Positions 42,696 to 55,064 of a stretch of 64,000 bases of DNA are shown here, piece by piece. Origin of the DNA: Topomyia yanbarensis. Taxonomy: Eukaryota; Arthropoda; Insecta; Diptera; Culicidae. The notes under the pieces were generated by a model that worked only from the letters and a program-made list of their open reading frames with translations, searched no databases and was not told the DNA's origin. The position numbers and the translations under genes were made by a program. The stretch is taken from assembly GCF_030247195.1 (NCBI RefSeq), contig NC_080671.1:104023845-104087844 (forward strand), read 5' to 3'. Numbering within the stretch: the first letter of the stretch is position 1; each line of letters starts with the position of its first letter.

Positions 42696-42779
42696 GTCAA
42701 AACCACCGTCTTTCAATCTGTGCTATAAAATAAGTGAAAAGTGATATAGTGACGGGGTAAAAATCGAAAGAGAGTTGTA

Positions 42780-43871
42780 CTGCCGTTCTACGCCTAATTG
42801 TCCCATGTTGCAAAACTGGCAACTGAGAAAAACGCGATTGAAGATGAAAATTGTATTAGCCATCTGGAGGGATACGGTGTAACAAATAAAGCTTTATTGT
42901 CCAAAATTACGTTCATGGCAATCGTTTTCATTATAATCAGTCCAGTTTTTTATTATAGAGATTCAATTAACGTTAGTTTTTAAGAAAAATGTTAAGTGGG
43001 ACTGTTATGCCGAGAAATCGAGCGGAAACCGGAAAGTTCTACGCATATCAGTCCCATAACGATCTTTGTAAATGATGCTCATAACTCATTTTTTTACAAA
43101 AGTGTATGTCGTGAGTTTTTCTGTTACTCGGGAGATTTGTTGCTTTATCAAAATTGGACATAGGGTAAAGTACCTATTTTTACACTATTTAGAAGGGTAC
43201 CTCACAAGATCATTAATTACTCTGCCTACACTCGATGGAGTGCATTAATTTGGCATTCACAACCTTGCTTCGTTCTTAAGAACCAATCTAATAACACAAA
43301 TGGCCTAAAAACGATGAAATGCTAGTGTTTGATCGCAACTAAAGTTCCAATCGAGTGCTCCAATTGTCGCCTTACCATTTGATCCAATTTGTTGAACAAA
43401 GATAGCAAACGCTGCACTAACCAACGGCTTCAAATGGGTAGCGTGATAATAGAAACATTGCGAAAATAGGCTCATTATCCTCAATGCGTTCGCCATGCGA
43501 CGATAGTTATGAAGAGCTTTACAGGATTGTTCTCACTGCTGTGATTAATATTGCCACTGCCATTTTTAATGATCCTGTATTTTTCCATCAATTTTTTCAG
43601 TGCCCGACATCTAGCGTAATGTACTTCTTAACTAAACGCTACGTAATTATTTTTTTATTGCGCACTTTTTTGGGATTTTTGTTAGTGGGACAATTATGCG
43701 TAGAATATCAACAATGGGACAAACAGACTTGGTATTTTTTCACGAAGTCTTCGAACAAACTTTATGATTGGATGTGCTTTCTGAAAATATACATCAAAAA
43801 GGACTGTTTGGTTAAAAAAAGTGAAAATGACCAAAAAGCAACATGGGACAATTATGCGTAGAACGGCAGTG
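42780..43871. mobile_element. Tc1/mariner-type non-autonomous element, ~1.1 kb, TA duplications
   Basis: TGCCGTTCTACGCCTAATTG near 42781 and its near-complement ending near 43869 (TATGCGTAGAACGGCA) form inverted ends of about 34 bp; TA is at 42778-42779 and 43872-43873. The word GGGACAATTATGCGTAGAA recurs at about 43687 and 43842, and as complement at 42784 and, diverged, 43037: likely transposase-binding subterminal repeats. The 125-codon frame 43484-43861 lies inside and ends in this terminus, so I do not call it a gene. Another MITE is nested at 43163. Confidence 0.85.
43163..43480 (+). mobile_element. MITE family Y, copy 1, nested
   Basis: Starts TAGGGTAAAGTACCTATTTT and ends GAAAATAGGCTCATTATCC, inverted to each other. 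It shares CTTAAGAACCAATMTAATAA, TCCAATTRTYGCCTTACC, GTTGAACAAAGAT and GTGATAATAGAAAC with copy 2 at 54560. Confidence 0.8.
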
Positions 43872-43939
43872 TAGATTATGTCTTTTTTGAAAAATCGCTC
43901 AAGAATTAGGTTTTACACCAACCGACATAACCCCACAAA

Positions 43940-44103
43940 ATGAGCCGGATGAACTTCGTTTGACAATGCTCGGTGGTTTGTTTACATGGAAGTTACGTGA
44001 GCTCGAATGCAACAGATGAGTACCCGTTACACTCGTACTCACGCAACTGACAAAGTAAATAAACCACCGAGAATTGTCAAACATGAACTTCATTCATCAT
44101 GAG
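43940..44103. repeat. 164-bp imperfect palindrome next to copy C
   Basis: GTTTGACAATGCTCGGTGGT near 43959 pairs with ACCACCGAGAATTGTCAAAC near 44063; GATGAACTT/AAGTTCAT and GTTACGTGAG/CTCACGCAAC extend the arms to about 70 bp each. It ends where homology of copy C to copy B begins (about 44108), so it may have replaced the 3' end of copy C. Confidence 0.75.
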
Positions 44104-44599
44104 TTACTTGATGTACTCATTCACTCTCGCTCGCGCGTTCATACGTCCTGTATGAGGCTTGCTTGGGTGCTCTCTCTGTTACACCTTGATTCACTCTCTA
44201 ACACTCCACATGAAGCTTACTTTGGGGCTCACCTTTTTCGTGCCTTGCGAGGCTGACTTGGGTGCTAACCTTTTTCATACCTTTCTAGGCTTACTTTTGT
44301 GCTCGCCTCTAACATTCCATGTAAGGCTGACTTGGATGCTCACCCTTCGCTCCTCTGGCACGCTACGAGGCATCGATAGCTAAGTCCCAACATATTATGC
44401 TACGACCCTCCCATCTTGGCACGAGGCAGTCCACTTATACGCCTATACACTCGCTCTTCTGCCTAGCTTCGGGGTGGCTGAGTTTACCTCTTACGCGGTT
44501 GCCAGTCGCTGCGCCAAACCTGCCTCAGCATGAACAGACCATTCACTCCCTTTTTTTGCGCTCGGCCCTTTCCGTTCCAACTAACCAATCACTAGTTAG

Positions 44600-47397
44600 T
44601 CATGACCGTCGTCTGTTGCTCGGTGCGCGAGATTCCCTGTAGCCTGCAGGTAATCTGGGTGGTTGCAGTCGAGACTGTGTTCCACTTCTCCACCGCTTGA
44701 CACATCCGCTGAATAAGGGTATCAGGGGTTGTGTCCCAGCCGCAAAAGTCAAGCATTGCTCTTCTTTCGACGTCGATACGAGGACATACGAACAGTATGT
44801 GTTCGGCTGTTTTGTCGACACCTGGGCATTCAGGGCAGACAGGGACCTGCGCGTGCTCAAACCTGTGGAGGTACTGTCGGAAGTACCCATAGCCTTACAG
44901 GAATTGTGTCAGATGGAAGTGAACTTCCCCATGGGGTCTTCCCACCCAGCTCGATATGTTAGGTATCAGCCGGTGGGTCCACCTACCTTTCGAGGAGTTG
45001 TCCCACTCATGCTGCCATCTGGCGACCGAGATCACCCTGGTGCGCTCGCGAGCTCCGCTATTTCCACGTAACTCGAAAAACTCCTCATCTTCCCGAATGA
45101 CCAGCCCGACCGGCATCATGATCGCTATCACGCAGAATGCATCGTGTGATACCGTGCGGTAGGCAGATATCACTCTGAGGCACATCACGCGGTAGGTGCT
45201 CTCCAGTTTCTGTAGGGAACTGGTTACCCTCAGAGCTCTTGACTATGACGGGCCGCCGTACCTGAGGATAGATACGGCAACGCCTGCCAGTAACCTACGT
45301 ATACTGGCGCACACCTTTGAGCTGTTGGACGTCATCCTCGATAGAGCCGCAACAGCAGTGGATGCTCTCGTGCACGTACAGTCGACATGGCTGCCGAAGG
45401 TCAGCTTGTCGTCTATGATGACTCCGAGAGACTTCAGACTCCGCTGTGAAGTGACCACGACTTCTCCCATATGGATAACTGCATGTTATGCCGAATTCCG
45501 GTTGTTGACGATAACTACCTCCGCCTTATGCTGAGCGAGTTCCAGGCCTCTCGCGCTCATCCATTCCTCCACCGTGTTGATCGCGTGTTCTGCGGTTAGT
45601 TCTACCTCAGTGATTGACTCCCCATAGACCTCCTAGGTTACGTCGTCGGCAAAGCCGACGATCTTGACCCCAGGAGAGACCTTCAGTTTCAGAATCCCGT
45701 CATACATGAGGTTCCATAATACCGGGCCTAGGATCGAGCCATACGGGACTCCGGCGGTAATAGGAACCCTTTTCTGACCGGCATCGGTCTCGTATAGCAG
45801 TACGCGGTTCTGGAAGTAACTTTCCAGGAATGCCTCGCCTTTTTCGTTGGATCGCTATCTCGGCAGTCGTTATCACTGAGTTGATAGCGTCCACCATGGA
45901 CTTATAAGTAATTACCCTTTCGAAAACCAAACTGGTTGCTTGACAGGCCGTCCGTACCTTCTGAGTACGAGGTTAGCCTGTTGAGGATGATCCTCTCAAG
46001 CAATTTGCCAGTCGTGTCGATCAGACAGATTAGCCTGTAACCCGATGGGTCGCCTGGCGGCTTCCCGGGCTTCGGCACTAGCACCAATTTCTGCTTTTTT
46101 CATCTATCGGGGAAGCGGCACTCGTCAAGGCATAGCTAGCCTGAACATGTTCGGGTTCGCTATGATCGCTGCCTTGAGAGCGCTGTTTGGAACTCCATCC
46201 GGCCCTGGTGCTTTGTTCATTGCTAGGAAATTAGCCACTACGAGTAGTTCTTCATTCGTCATCGGAGCCACCATCTCGGCCGCGCACGTCTCGTGGTGCA
46301 GGTGGCCAGGGGCTTGTGGCTCGAAACGGGAAGAGTGCTTCGATAATCGTCGCCAACCGGTCCGGAGACCGTTTTGGGGGTGAAGAGCCCCCTTTGATCT
46401 TGGCCATCACGATTCTGTAGGCGTCACCCTACGGATTCGCGTTGGCACTTTCACACAGGTTGTCGAAACACGCTCTCTTGCTGTTTTCAATGGCCTTGTT
46501 AAGGGCCAATTTCGCAGCTCGAAACACTTCACGGCGGTTCTCTCTTGCATCCTCGGTGCGGGCTCTTTGCATCCTACGTCTAGCTCTTAGGCAGGCTGAT
46601 CGTAGAGCTGCAATCTCGGCACTCCACCAATATACCGGACGTCTGCCGTTTCTTTGCAGGGTTTTCCTCGGCATAGTGGCGTCGCACGCGCGTGATAGGA
46701 CGGCTACGAGCGCATCCCCGCTTAGACTGTCGGTGTTGGCCTCCAGTCCCAGGGCAGCGGTGAAAGTTTCGATGTCGAAGTGATTGGACTTCCACCCGCG
46801 TACCTGACAAGGATCTCCCGCCCTCGGATGCTGCACACCATAGTTGATCCTAAGGCGAATTGCTAAATGATCGCTATGGGTGTAGCCCTCGTCTACCTTC
46901 CATTCCATGGCTGGAACCAGACCCGGGCTGGCAAACGTTACGTCAATCCATGCCTCCACGCCGTTTCTACGAAATGTGCTAGCGGAGCCATTATTGGCTA
47001 ATACAGCGTCGAGTTTCGCAGGCGCCTCCATTAGCGGTTTGCCCCTGCTATTTGTACAGCGGCCGCCCCACTCTGCTGCCCAAGCGTTAAAGTCTCCCGC
47101 TATGACTACCGGTTTCCGGCCCATTATGTCTGACGAGAGTCTGTCGATCATCTGGTTAAACTGTTCTATGGGCCACCTTGGTGGAGCGTAGCAGCGACAA
47201 TAGAACACACCATTGATCTTGACAATCGCAACACCCTCGGCTATCCCAGACCCGTCCGACACCCAATTGCCGTTGTCTACAGGGATGTTGTACGGGTCGG
47301 ATAGAAGGGCGACATCTGTCCTCGACTCCGAGACCGACTGCCACAACAGCTGTTGGGCTGCTGCACAATGGTTAAGATTTAGCTGTGTGACGTTCAC
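44600..47397 (-). pseudogene. ORF2 of copy C (endonuclease intact, RT deleted and shifted)
   Basis: Endonuclease 47397-46429 is open: NLNHCAAAQQLLWQS, AGDFNAWAAEWGG, IDVTFASPG, YTHSDHLAIRLRI, with a small in-frame loss after VSDGSG. RT follows in broken frames: LVPKPGKPPGD, LICLIDTTGKLLERI, QFGFRKG. About 110 bp around 45830 are missing compared with copy B, including the DVKNAF block with the first catalytic Asp, so RT is dead. A TAG at 45245-45243 matches the TAG of copy B. The C-terminal part (FHLTQFL, then stop) continues to about 44600. Confidence 0.88.
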
Positions 47398-48439
47398 GGC
47401 TTCCTCTTATTGGCCTCACCGAAGGGACACGAAGGTCCACCCATAGCATGTTTACGGGCTTGCTTCTTAGCGGTGGAGATAAGGCATTTATGCACTTTAG
47501 TGCAGCCCCGCTCCTTTTGCCCCTCCTCGCCGCAGCGACGACATAGTTTGCTCCTGTCTGTGCCCTTACATTCGTATGATTTATGGCCGGCCTCAAGGCA
47601 CCGATAGCACCTATCCACTGAAGGCGGCTGGACATACTGACATCATTTGCAGTCTTGAACTCGTCCAGTTGCTTACACTGGAGGGTCATTTCCGCCCCTA
47701 CCGATCTCACCTGGGCGCCTTCACCCAGGACCTCTTGGGCCAAGGCCTTCTATACCGCACTAGATTGTGCGCCTCGCTTCAGCACTAAGAGCATTTCGCC
47801 GGTCTTGGTGCGTCTCACGCTGCGCACGTCTTGCCCGAGCGCCGAGAGGCTTTCGGCCGCCCGCATTGACTTAAGGACGTCAGCATATTTGTCCTCGTCG
47901 GTCTTTACCCACAAGGCCTCGCCTCTGTCCTTGGCCTTCTTTGTGGGTCGAGGTGCTTTCGGCGTCGGCTTTCTCCTACTGACCAACTTCCAGGGGTTTT
48001 CGCCCCCTGTCCCGGTTGCGCCGGGTTGCTGGTACCTTTTTATCTGCCCGGCGGGGTCATTTGCACCCCGGTTTACATCGCCCAAACGGTGTTTGGCCGT
48101 CACGGTTACACGCCGTTTGGCGTTGCTTTTTGTACCCTCGCCTGGTGACTTCCTAGGTCGCTTCAAGTTCGGCGCCGTCTTGCCCTTGCCCCTGACCTTC
48201 TATGGAAAATCAGCCGCCGCTTGGAGCGACTTGGCTGCTCCATAGAAGGGGAAGGAGAAGGCTCCTGTCTGGGTTCTTCTGTCGGCCTTCTCTCTTCCTT
48301 CCACCCACTTGACGTATGCTTCCTGATCTTGTCTTGCGACTCGAACAGCTTTGCAGAGCACTAACAGGTTCTGTTTCAGATCTTTGCTAATGTTTTGTTT
48401 CGCATTTGCGAACTCGATGATGCTGTCGAGTTGTTCCAC
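47394..48439 (-). pseudogene. ORF1 (gag-like) of copy C
   Basis: Frames in order: MEQLDSIIEFANAKQNISKD (48439-48200), a Lys/Arg/Pro-rich middle MKRPRKSPGEGTKSNAKRR to LLVLKRGAQ (48166-47750), LQCKQLDEFKTANDV in another frame (about 47700-47640), then after a gap CYRCLEAGHKSYEC, a complete CX2CX4HX4C knuckle, and CRRCGEEGQKERGC, where His is replaced by Gln. At least two frameshifts and a deletion near 47630. The ORF1 stop TGA overlaps the start of ORF2 as GTGA. Confidence 0.82.
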
Positions 48440-48770
48440 AACTTTAAGTGTCGCTGGTAGTGGCCCGTTCAGCGCGTTGGTAGCGCTATTTCCTACTACC
48501 GCTGGGGAATCACTAATGCTGTCGGATCGAAACTCAGCAAAACTTCACCGAACTACAATCAGCCGAGAGCCTCAGCAAACCCCCAGCCAACAAAAAATCG
48601 GCAAAATTAAGTGGATCATCGGTGAAAAAAACTTCGATGCGTAGAGTGAACATTCCGCTGCTCTTCCCAGACTCCGTTCGCCATTGAGAATATTTTAAAC
48701 CCGCTCAATAATTTTACCCATAGCACGGGTCGCATGACACTATGGAATTGGGGTTCCCTGTTTGGTGGGT

Positions 48771-51700
48771 TTTTACCACTGGAACAGGTTGTCCGTACTT
48801 TAATTCTTAGCCGGTTGAAACAACCACTACCGACACTACACGACTTATCTAGGCTGTTCGGAGAAACAAGCTGACATTGAAGGACATCTTCCATAGATGG
48901 TAAGTTAGCGGTACGCCTGAAAATAAGCAATTAAATGGAAATAAAACTACTTCAGACGTCTTTATAAAAAGCGTTGGTTGAATGCCTTTTCAATAAAACT
49001 GCATATCAATCGTCACTTCCCAGTATGTTTTAGACTCTATACCTCAGCATTTTGACTTTGACGTGGACTCCATATACCAAAAAAATTAAAATTTTTAAGC
49101 GATAGCCTGATGTAAATGTCCACGGCATTCATGAGATACACAAGAAAAGGTTTCTCTTGCTTTGGAGTGAATTAGTAGGAAGTAAAAAAATTGATGACTA
49201 TTTTTGCACTACGAATAGTACCGCCAACTTGCCCCGCGTGCGTCACCACCATCTAACCTCTACCGCACATTTTATAAAAAAGAGTATTAAAAACTTTTGT
49301 TTGTGGTTAGGTGTCAAATCTATAAGGATTCTGAAAGCGCTTCTCACGCACTATCCATAAAATGTAACCATCCGTGGAATAGATTGAAACAATAAATAAC
49401 ACAAAAAGTTTAAAACTAAGGAAATTTAATTATTACCCTCGAAAACACAATACCGCCCGCAACTTCTTAAAAACAAAATGTAATGCAACACAAACACATT
49501 GGAGAATGTATTTCACGTTACTTGAAGTACACAGCGAAATACTGCACCATATGACCAAAAGGAATGGAGGAAAGGGGACTCCGCCAACTAGCCTCGGGCG
49601 CCCCTAATAATAATACACAGTTACCATAAGTGGCAAAAATAAAAGAAACAAAACAAACTCATGTGTGTAAATTAGAGCCGTAGTGCTCAAGTGAGAGCAA
49701 GGATGTGAAGTAAACAGATCGGAAAACTAGAAGTGGCAGGGTCATTAGAACAGACTTAATATCGTACGGGCTTAATTTTTGTCTTCTGCTAATGAGGGTC
49801 GAGCTTAGGCAGAATAACTACGAATCACCCGGGGGCAACGATACAATTTGTTTGTGCACTGGTATAGAACAAAAGCTGGCTTGATTCACTGGTGCCTATA
49901 GCCTGCTATAGCGTAGCGATTTTTTTTGCTTCTGATTTATGCGAGGTCAAAAGGTAGACTGATTTTCTTTCGTTTATCTGAAAATCTGTTGTGAAGTCAT
50001 TGTTGTATTGCAATTAACCACATATTTCTGTAGATGTAATTGTTACTAACGAGCTAAATGTATTGTACAATATTTTCTTAATACTTCGGTATTATAAAAG
50101 GATAAACAAATTTTAATATCATTTGATAAGTCATAATAGAGTCCCAGTAAGTAAGCTTGTGCTGAAATAATATTTCGCTAGAGTTTTTGAAAGTGTTGAA
50201 TTAAATAAGATGGCGCGGGTGCCGGAGGGTTAATAAGCCTATTTTAAAAGAATATTACAAAAAAAATTAAGCGTTATACAGGTCAGATTCGACGTGCAAA
50301 TCCCGCTTAGAACAAATATTACGAAGTACCCCAACTGGCTGCTTATACCGCATGAAAAAATTTGACTTGATTTCTATAGCAGACGTTAAAAAACATCAAC
50401 TTTTCACTGGAATCATCCTACTCTACCTCTATACACAGTTTCGAGACACTTCGAGATACAATGTTGCAATGCTCTATTGCCTTGCTGAAATTTACATGGT
50501 TACACGTTACAACTACTAGCTTAATAAGGAGATATGAGTTACTGAGCGCAAACAACGCACCAGATATAAATAAACAAACAAACAAACACGTAAACAACTA
50601 AACTAGTAGTGCTCCAGTAGGGCTCAGACCCTGCGGTACATATATGAGCATGGTATGCAATGATACCATTTCGGATCAATCACCGGTGCTCGATGACAGA
50701 TTGATGAATCGTTCGACTAATATGGTTCTGAAGAAAAACATATCAACAACTATTAGCAGCTACGTAGTACGTGCGCGAAAATTTCGCTTTCATTGAGAAA
50801 ATGGAAATCGAAAGTTTTTTGTGCACCATCCAAACACCTCGCACTGTCACCCTTTCCATCGATCACACTTGTGTCTCCATCGATCGGTAAAGACTGCAAC
50901 TGGGGAAAAATGTAATTTGTCTAGACGGTGGATAATGTGATGATGATCAGTGAATATTGAAATAATTATGTTCACTACCTTTTTATGATCTCTTGTGGCT
51001 CGCAATCTAGTGGTAATTCCACCGGGTATTATCAGAACGATTCAAAATCTAATTCACTCTACTGTTACTATTTGCCTCACTTCAATTGATCAGAAGTCGT
51101 ACAATATTGAACCAGAAACTATCCCAGATGTTTGCAAATAGGTGTTTTACCCTCTCCTAACACTGTATTTCCGGAATCCGATTATAAACAACATAACAAG
51201 ATGATTATTTATTTTGTTTAGAATTAATATGAAATCGACAGAAACTGGAGGGAAAAAACAGGTTCGGCGAATCATGAGATCAGCATTCAAACAATCAGCA
51301 CTGAATGTACCAATACGTACTTGAATTACAAAACAATATTTCTAGTGAATTGTGTACAGTACATGTGCTCTCCCATTTCGCATCTAAACAAATAAGGGTA
51401 GCTCGTCGACTATTGCCTAGAAATGAGATGGAGGTTCAAGACTTTATTCTGAGAGATTGCCCCAGTATGGAAGTTGATCGCAGATATATGCGTAGGTCAA
51501 TGCAACAAATATTGAACTTCATTGCAACAACATCTTAATTTCCGTTACTGACCTGAAGTCATCGCGTGTGGAGGTTTGTCGACTATCGGCCAATAGGTGC
51601 CTAAAACCTAGGGGGAAACCCAGTGATAAACGTGTATGAAAATAAACAATTACTGTACGCCATCGATCCCCATCAAAGTGATACAGGCAACAGCGCTGCT

Positions 51701-52500
51701 GTTCCACCGCATCGCTGCAGTGCCAGTGTAGGCCACAGAAAATTTATTAGAGGAGATGACTCAATAGTGGATGAACTATGCCAACTATACATAAGCAATT
51801 TTAAAAGTAAACTAACTCAAATTTACTTATATAGGCTCTGTATTTGTATTTATATGAAAGAGTTTTCAATTCTACAGCTAAAAAATCCGTACATGTAAGT
51901 TAAACCTCTACTTTTTGCAAAATGTTAAAAAAGGAAACGCTGTGTAAGACCCAATAGTTGTGATAGTGTTCCTATAGTTGGAAGTCTATGTTCCTATAGT
52001 TGTAACATCTGTTTTCGCTCATTCACATGGGCTATTTCGTGCCATTTAAACAAATATAATGATTCGAATATTAAACATTATCAAATTCTAATAATATAAT
52101 AGTAGAAATAGTATGAAAACTTATTAATTCTTCTAGATTCTTTTTTACCACGAAACAGGCCGACAAGGGTGCTCATACCTGCGTCATTTTCTAACCGATT
52201 TTGACTCTTTTAGATGTTTTAGATTCAGGAACCCATCTACTTTTAGACTCTGTGAAGATGACCCGGATGAATTCATCTGGAATGTTCCGGAATTAGAATA
52301 CCATTTGTTAATTTCAATGGGATGCTGGAAATATGGGTATCAACATTCATGGAATTGCCTCAGAAGACTGCATCTTAGGGTCCTGGAATCATTTGGTGAT
52401 TTGACCCCCAAACAGACATTCCGGAGCAGGTTCCCTTGGGGGCCGCTGGTGGCCGTTCCGAGGTCAAAGTGTCATATGGTTCCGTAACGATGAATAACAG
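48771..52500. other. intergenic, nothing recognised
   Basis: Open frames at 49157-49360, 51305-51538 and 51623-51898 have no motif I recognise and no convincing splice context. The 77-codon frame at 51305 is the least random-looking. Confidence 0.35.
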
Positions 52501-53171
52501 ATTTCTGAAACAATTGCAACAAGTGTCCCAATACCGAAACCGTAGGGGGGGGGGGGAGTGTCGCAGCCAGGGGGGTTTTGGAGGTCAAACCAATTGAATT
52601 GAAAAAAATAATTGGTGGTGACCAATTTAATATTAAAAAAAAATTTAATTTTTAATATTTAAATATTAATTTTGGAAGTACTACGATGGGATGCATATGA
52701 AAGACGGAATGCGGAGACGGCGCATGAACAACGAGTTGCAACAGTAGCTTGGAGCAGACTTGTTATAAACACTTCAACACACGATGAGGGCTAATATCCC
52801 TCCCTCAGGATGAGGTAGAAAAGAATGAAGCAACGGGAGCATCTCTACCGTTGTGTGTGAGGAACCGAAAAATGAGAGAGTTCCTCTCTTGCTCAACGAA
52901 ATGATGTAGATAAATATTTTCTTACGCATGGGATATTTGCTCCGTGGAGGAGAGTGTGCTACACCTCATGATGATTCAAGAGGAGTTTGTGATGTCCTCA
53001 CACGCCTTGTGAGGAGGTAATGATTAGTTGCTATGAGGTTTTGTTATATGGGTTTGATGCGTGTGTAAAGTTTTTTTCTGATGTATATTTTTGTATTTGA
53101 AATGAATGTATAGTTAAGCGTTGCATGAAGCAATGCAACTATCTAAATATATACATAGTTTTCAAATATGT
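52501..53171. other. intergenic with poly-G tract and AT-rich palindromic stretch
   Basis: A G10 run is at about 52546 next to GTCGCAGCCAGGGGGG, resembling words at 59930 and 61250. TTAATATTAAAAAAAAATTT at 52628 leads an AT-only stretch. No gene. Confidence 0.4.
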
Positions 53172-53468
53172 ATAGAGTCATGAGCCTCTTTTCACCTTAT
53201 TACAATTAGCACCTTACCCATTTGAAACCATTGGTTAGAGTTGTGTCTGCCATATATTTGTACTATCTTTTGACTTAAATGGTAGTGCGATATTTTGGGC
53301 ATCCGATTAGAGTTTTAGTTGCACTCAAACAGAAGTATTCCACCATTCTCGGGCCATTTATTATTTTACTAGTGGTTCTTAGGAACGAAGCAAACGTGTT
53401 GGTGCCAATTTATAGAAATTTCATCGATTGTAGGCCTTGTAAGTGATACAATAGTCCAGTACCCTCCT
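53172..53468 (-). mobile_element. MITE family Y, copy 3 (inverted, diverged)
   Basis: Its reverse complement follows copies 1 and 2: GGGTACTGGACTATTG start, GTAGGCCTACAATCGATG-like middle, TTCCTAAGAACCACTAGTAA, then TTTGAGTGCAACTAAAACTC and CAAATGGGTAAGGTG end. Weakest of the three. Confidence 0.6.
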
Positions 53469-54557
53469 TAAAGGGCCAAAATTTGCCAAGCGATCTGTTA
53501 TTAAAATATAATACTCGTTGAGGAAGAAGTAGTTACGTATCAAAGATTGCGACCTTTTTTGACGTTTGGCACCCATAGCTTAGCTAAAACGTGACATACA
53601 TGTTTATATTGAAGCAAACCGTTTATTCGTTACGCACTGTCCAGGTGGATAACCGGATGACATCATAACTCTTTTCACGGCGCTATAGTGATTTTTTTTA
53701 ACTTTTCAAGTGAACTAGCATAGGTTATAGTGCAACACAAAAAGTTTTGAAAACTGTTGCATGCCCCCAAATTGATTTACAGCAGAATTAAATGCTCTTC
53801 CGAATTATTATTACATAGAACCATGACGTGCCCTTGGAAGAATGTTGAACCATTTGCATATTTGTCATGAAAAAAATGCAAAAAATGACAATTTTCTTAT
53901 TATTGTCGCAATTTAGCACAATATTTATAACAGAATAATACAGCATACCTTTGGAAAGGTGTATTTTTTCTCTTTCTAGAACTTGCTAGAAATCGGCGCT
54001 AAGACTGGACAACGTAATTAATGTTTTGGTGCCAAAGGTCCCAGAAAATGTTTTTGCTATAAGTGAAGATGATAAGGAGTAATGAGAGCAGCCTTCATTT
54101 TTTCGAATTTTCCATAGCACGTTGATGCCAATACATTCGTTAAAAAATCGGTTAAAATGTTACTTGAAAAATAATAATGATGTTGTAAAGCGCTCCCATA
54201 GGAACCTGGGCAATGATGTGAGAAAGAACTCTGCGAAATTTCTAAACGATTAGTATAGGAGGTTTTAGGTTAGTGTGTACACCGCATTTTTTCGATTTTC
54301 CTCCTGAAAATTCAATGTACCTCACAAAATTTCAATATTTTGCAATGAAAATTTAAGAAAATATTGTACAAATGTTGGATTCTTGTAATGGAATTGATTG
54401 AATAGGCAAAGGCTAACAACGTATATCCTACATAATTCATGAACTCATCTTTTCATTATATTTGCTAAACAATCTGTTCAAAAAATTATTTCACTTGTAG
54501 GGGATTATTTAGTGAAATCAGTATCAAAATAAGAAGCTTCGTGTTCTCCTCCGAATA
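53469..54557. other. intergenic, nothing recognised
   Basis: AT-rich, no supported feature. Confidence 0.4.
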
Positions 54558-54559
54558 TA

Positions 54560-55062
54560 GGGTAAAGAGGTAAGCCCCTTACATAAAATAAACCCTATTA
54601 TGGTGGGTATACCACTAATTTCTAGGCCTACAATTGATACAATGCGTATACATTGGCATCAGTAGCTTTACTTTGCTCTTAAGAACCAATATAATAACAC
54701 AATTGGCATTATGCTATATTTATCCGTAGTGGAGAAAAATTTTAATTAAAAACTATTTTCCTTCACTAACGAGAAAATGGTTTGAAACCACCTTTGCGCA
54801 TAAAGGACACAAAACCTATAACTAAACTATTTATGGAGATGCGTTTCGAGTTCGAAAACAAAATTTGTGCTTCTGATTGAGTTGGTATGAAAGCTGTAAA
54901 ATGTTCGTATTTAAGCGCAACGAAAACTCGGTTCGAGTGTTCCAATTATTGCCTTACCTTTTAAACCAACGCGTTGAACAAAGATGGGAAAAGCTGCTCT
55001 AACCAGCGGCTACAAATTAGTAGGGTGATAATAGAAACAAGACGAAAATAGGCTTATTACCC
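54560..55062 (+). mobile_element. MITE family Y, copy 2 (503 bp)
   Basis: GGGTAAAGAGGTAAGCC at 54560 is inverted to GGCTTATTACCC ending at 55062; TA flanks at 54558-54559 and 55063-55064. The interior aligns with copy 1 (43163) but is about 180 bp longer, mostly in the middle. Confidence 0.8.
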
Positions 55063-55064
55063 TA

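Larger units (their letters stand above)
44108..48770 (-). mobile_element. R1-like non-LTR retrotransposon copy C (same family as B)
   Basis: Reading on the minus strand: a 5' UTR piece (ATGGAATTGGGGTT near 48745, as in copy B near 29438), ORF1 in broken frames 48439-47394, ORF2 47397 to about 44600, and 3' UTR repeats to 44108. The last ~130 bp of the 3' UTR present in copy B are missing. It supplies the endonuclease and ORF1 middle that copy B lacks, but it lacks about 110 bp of RT. No target duplication found. Confidence 0.88.

Noticed and set aside
43484..43861. 125-codon frame as a membrane protein
   Set aside because: It lies in a TA-flanked non-autonomous element and its last codons are the element's terminal repeat.
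51305..51898. Two plus-strand frames as exons of a host gene
   Set aside because: No motif, no convincing acceptor or donor pair, and no conservation evidence available here.
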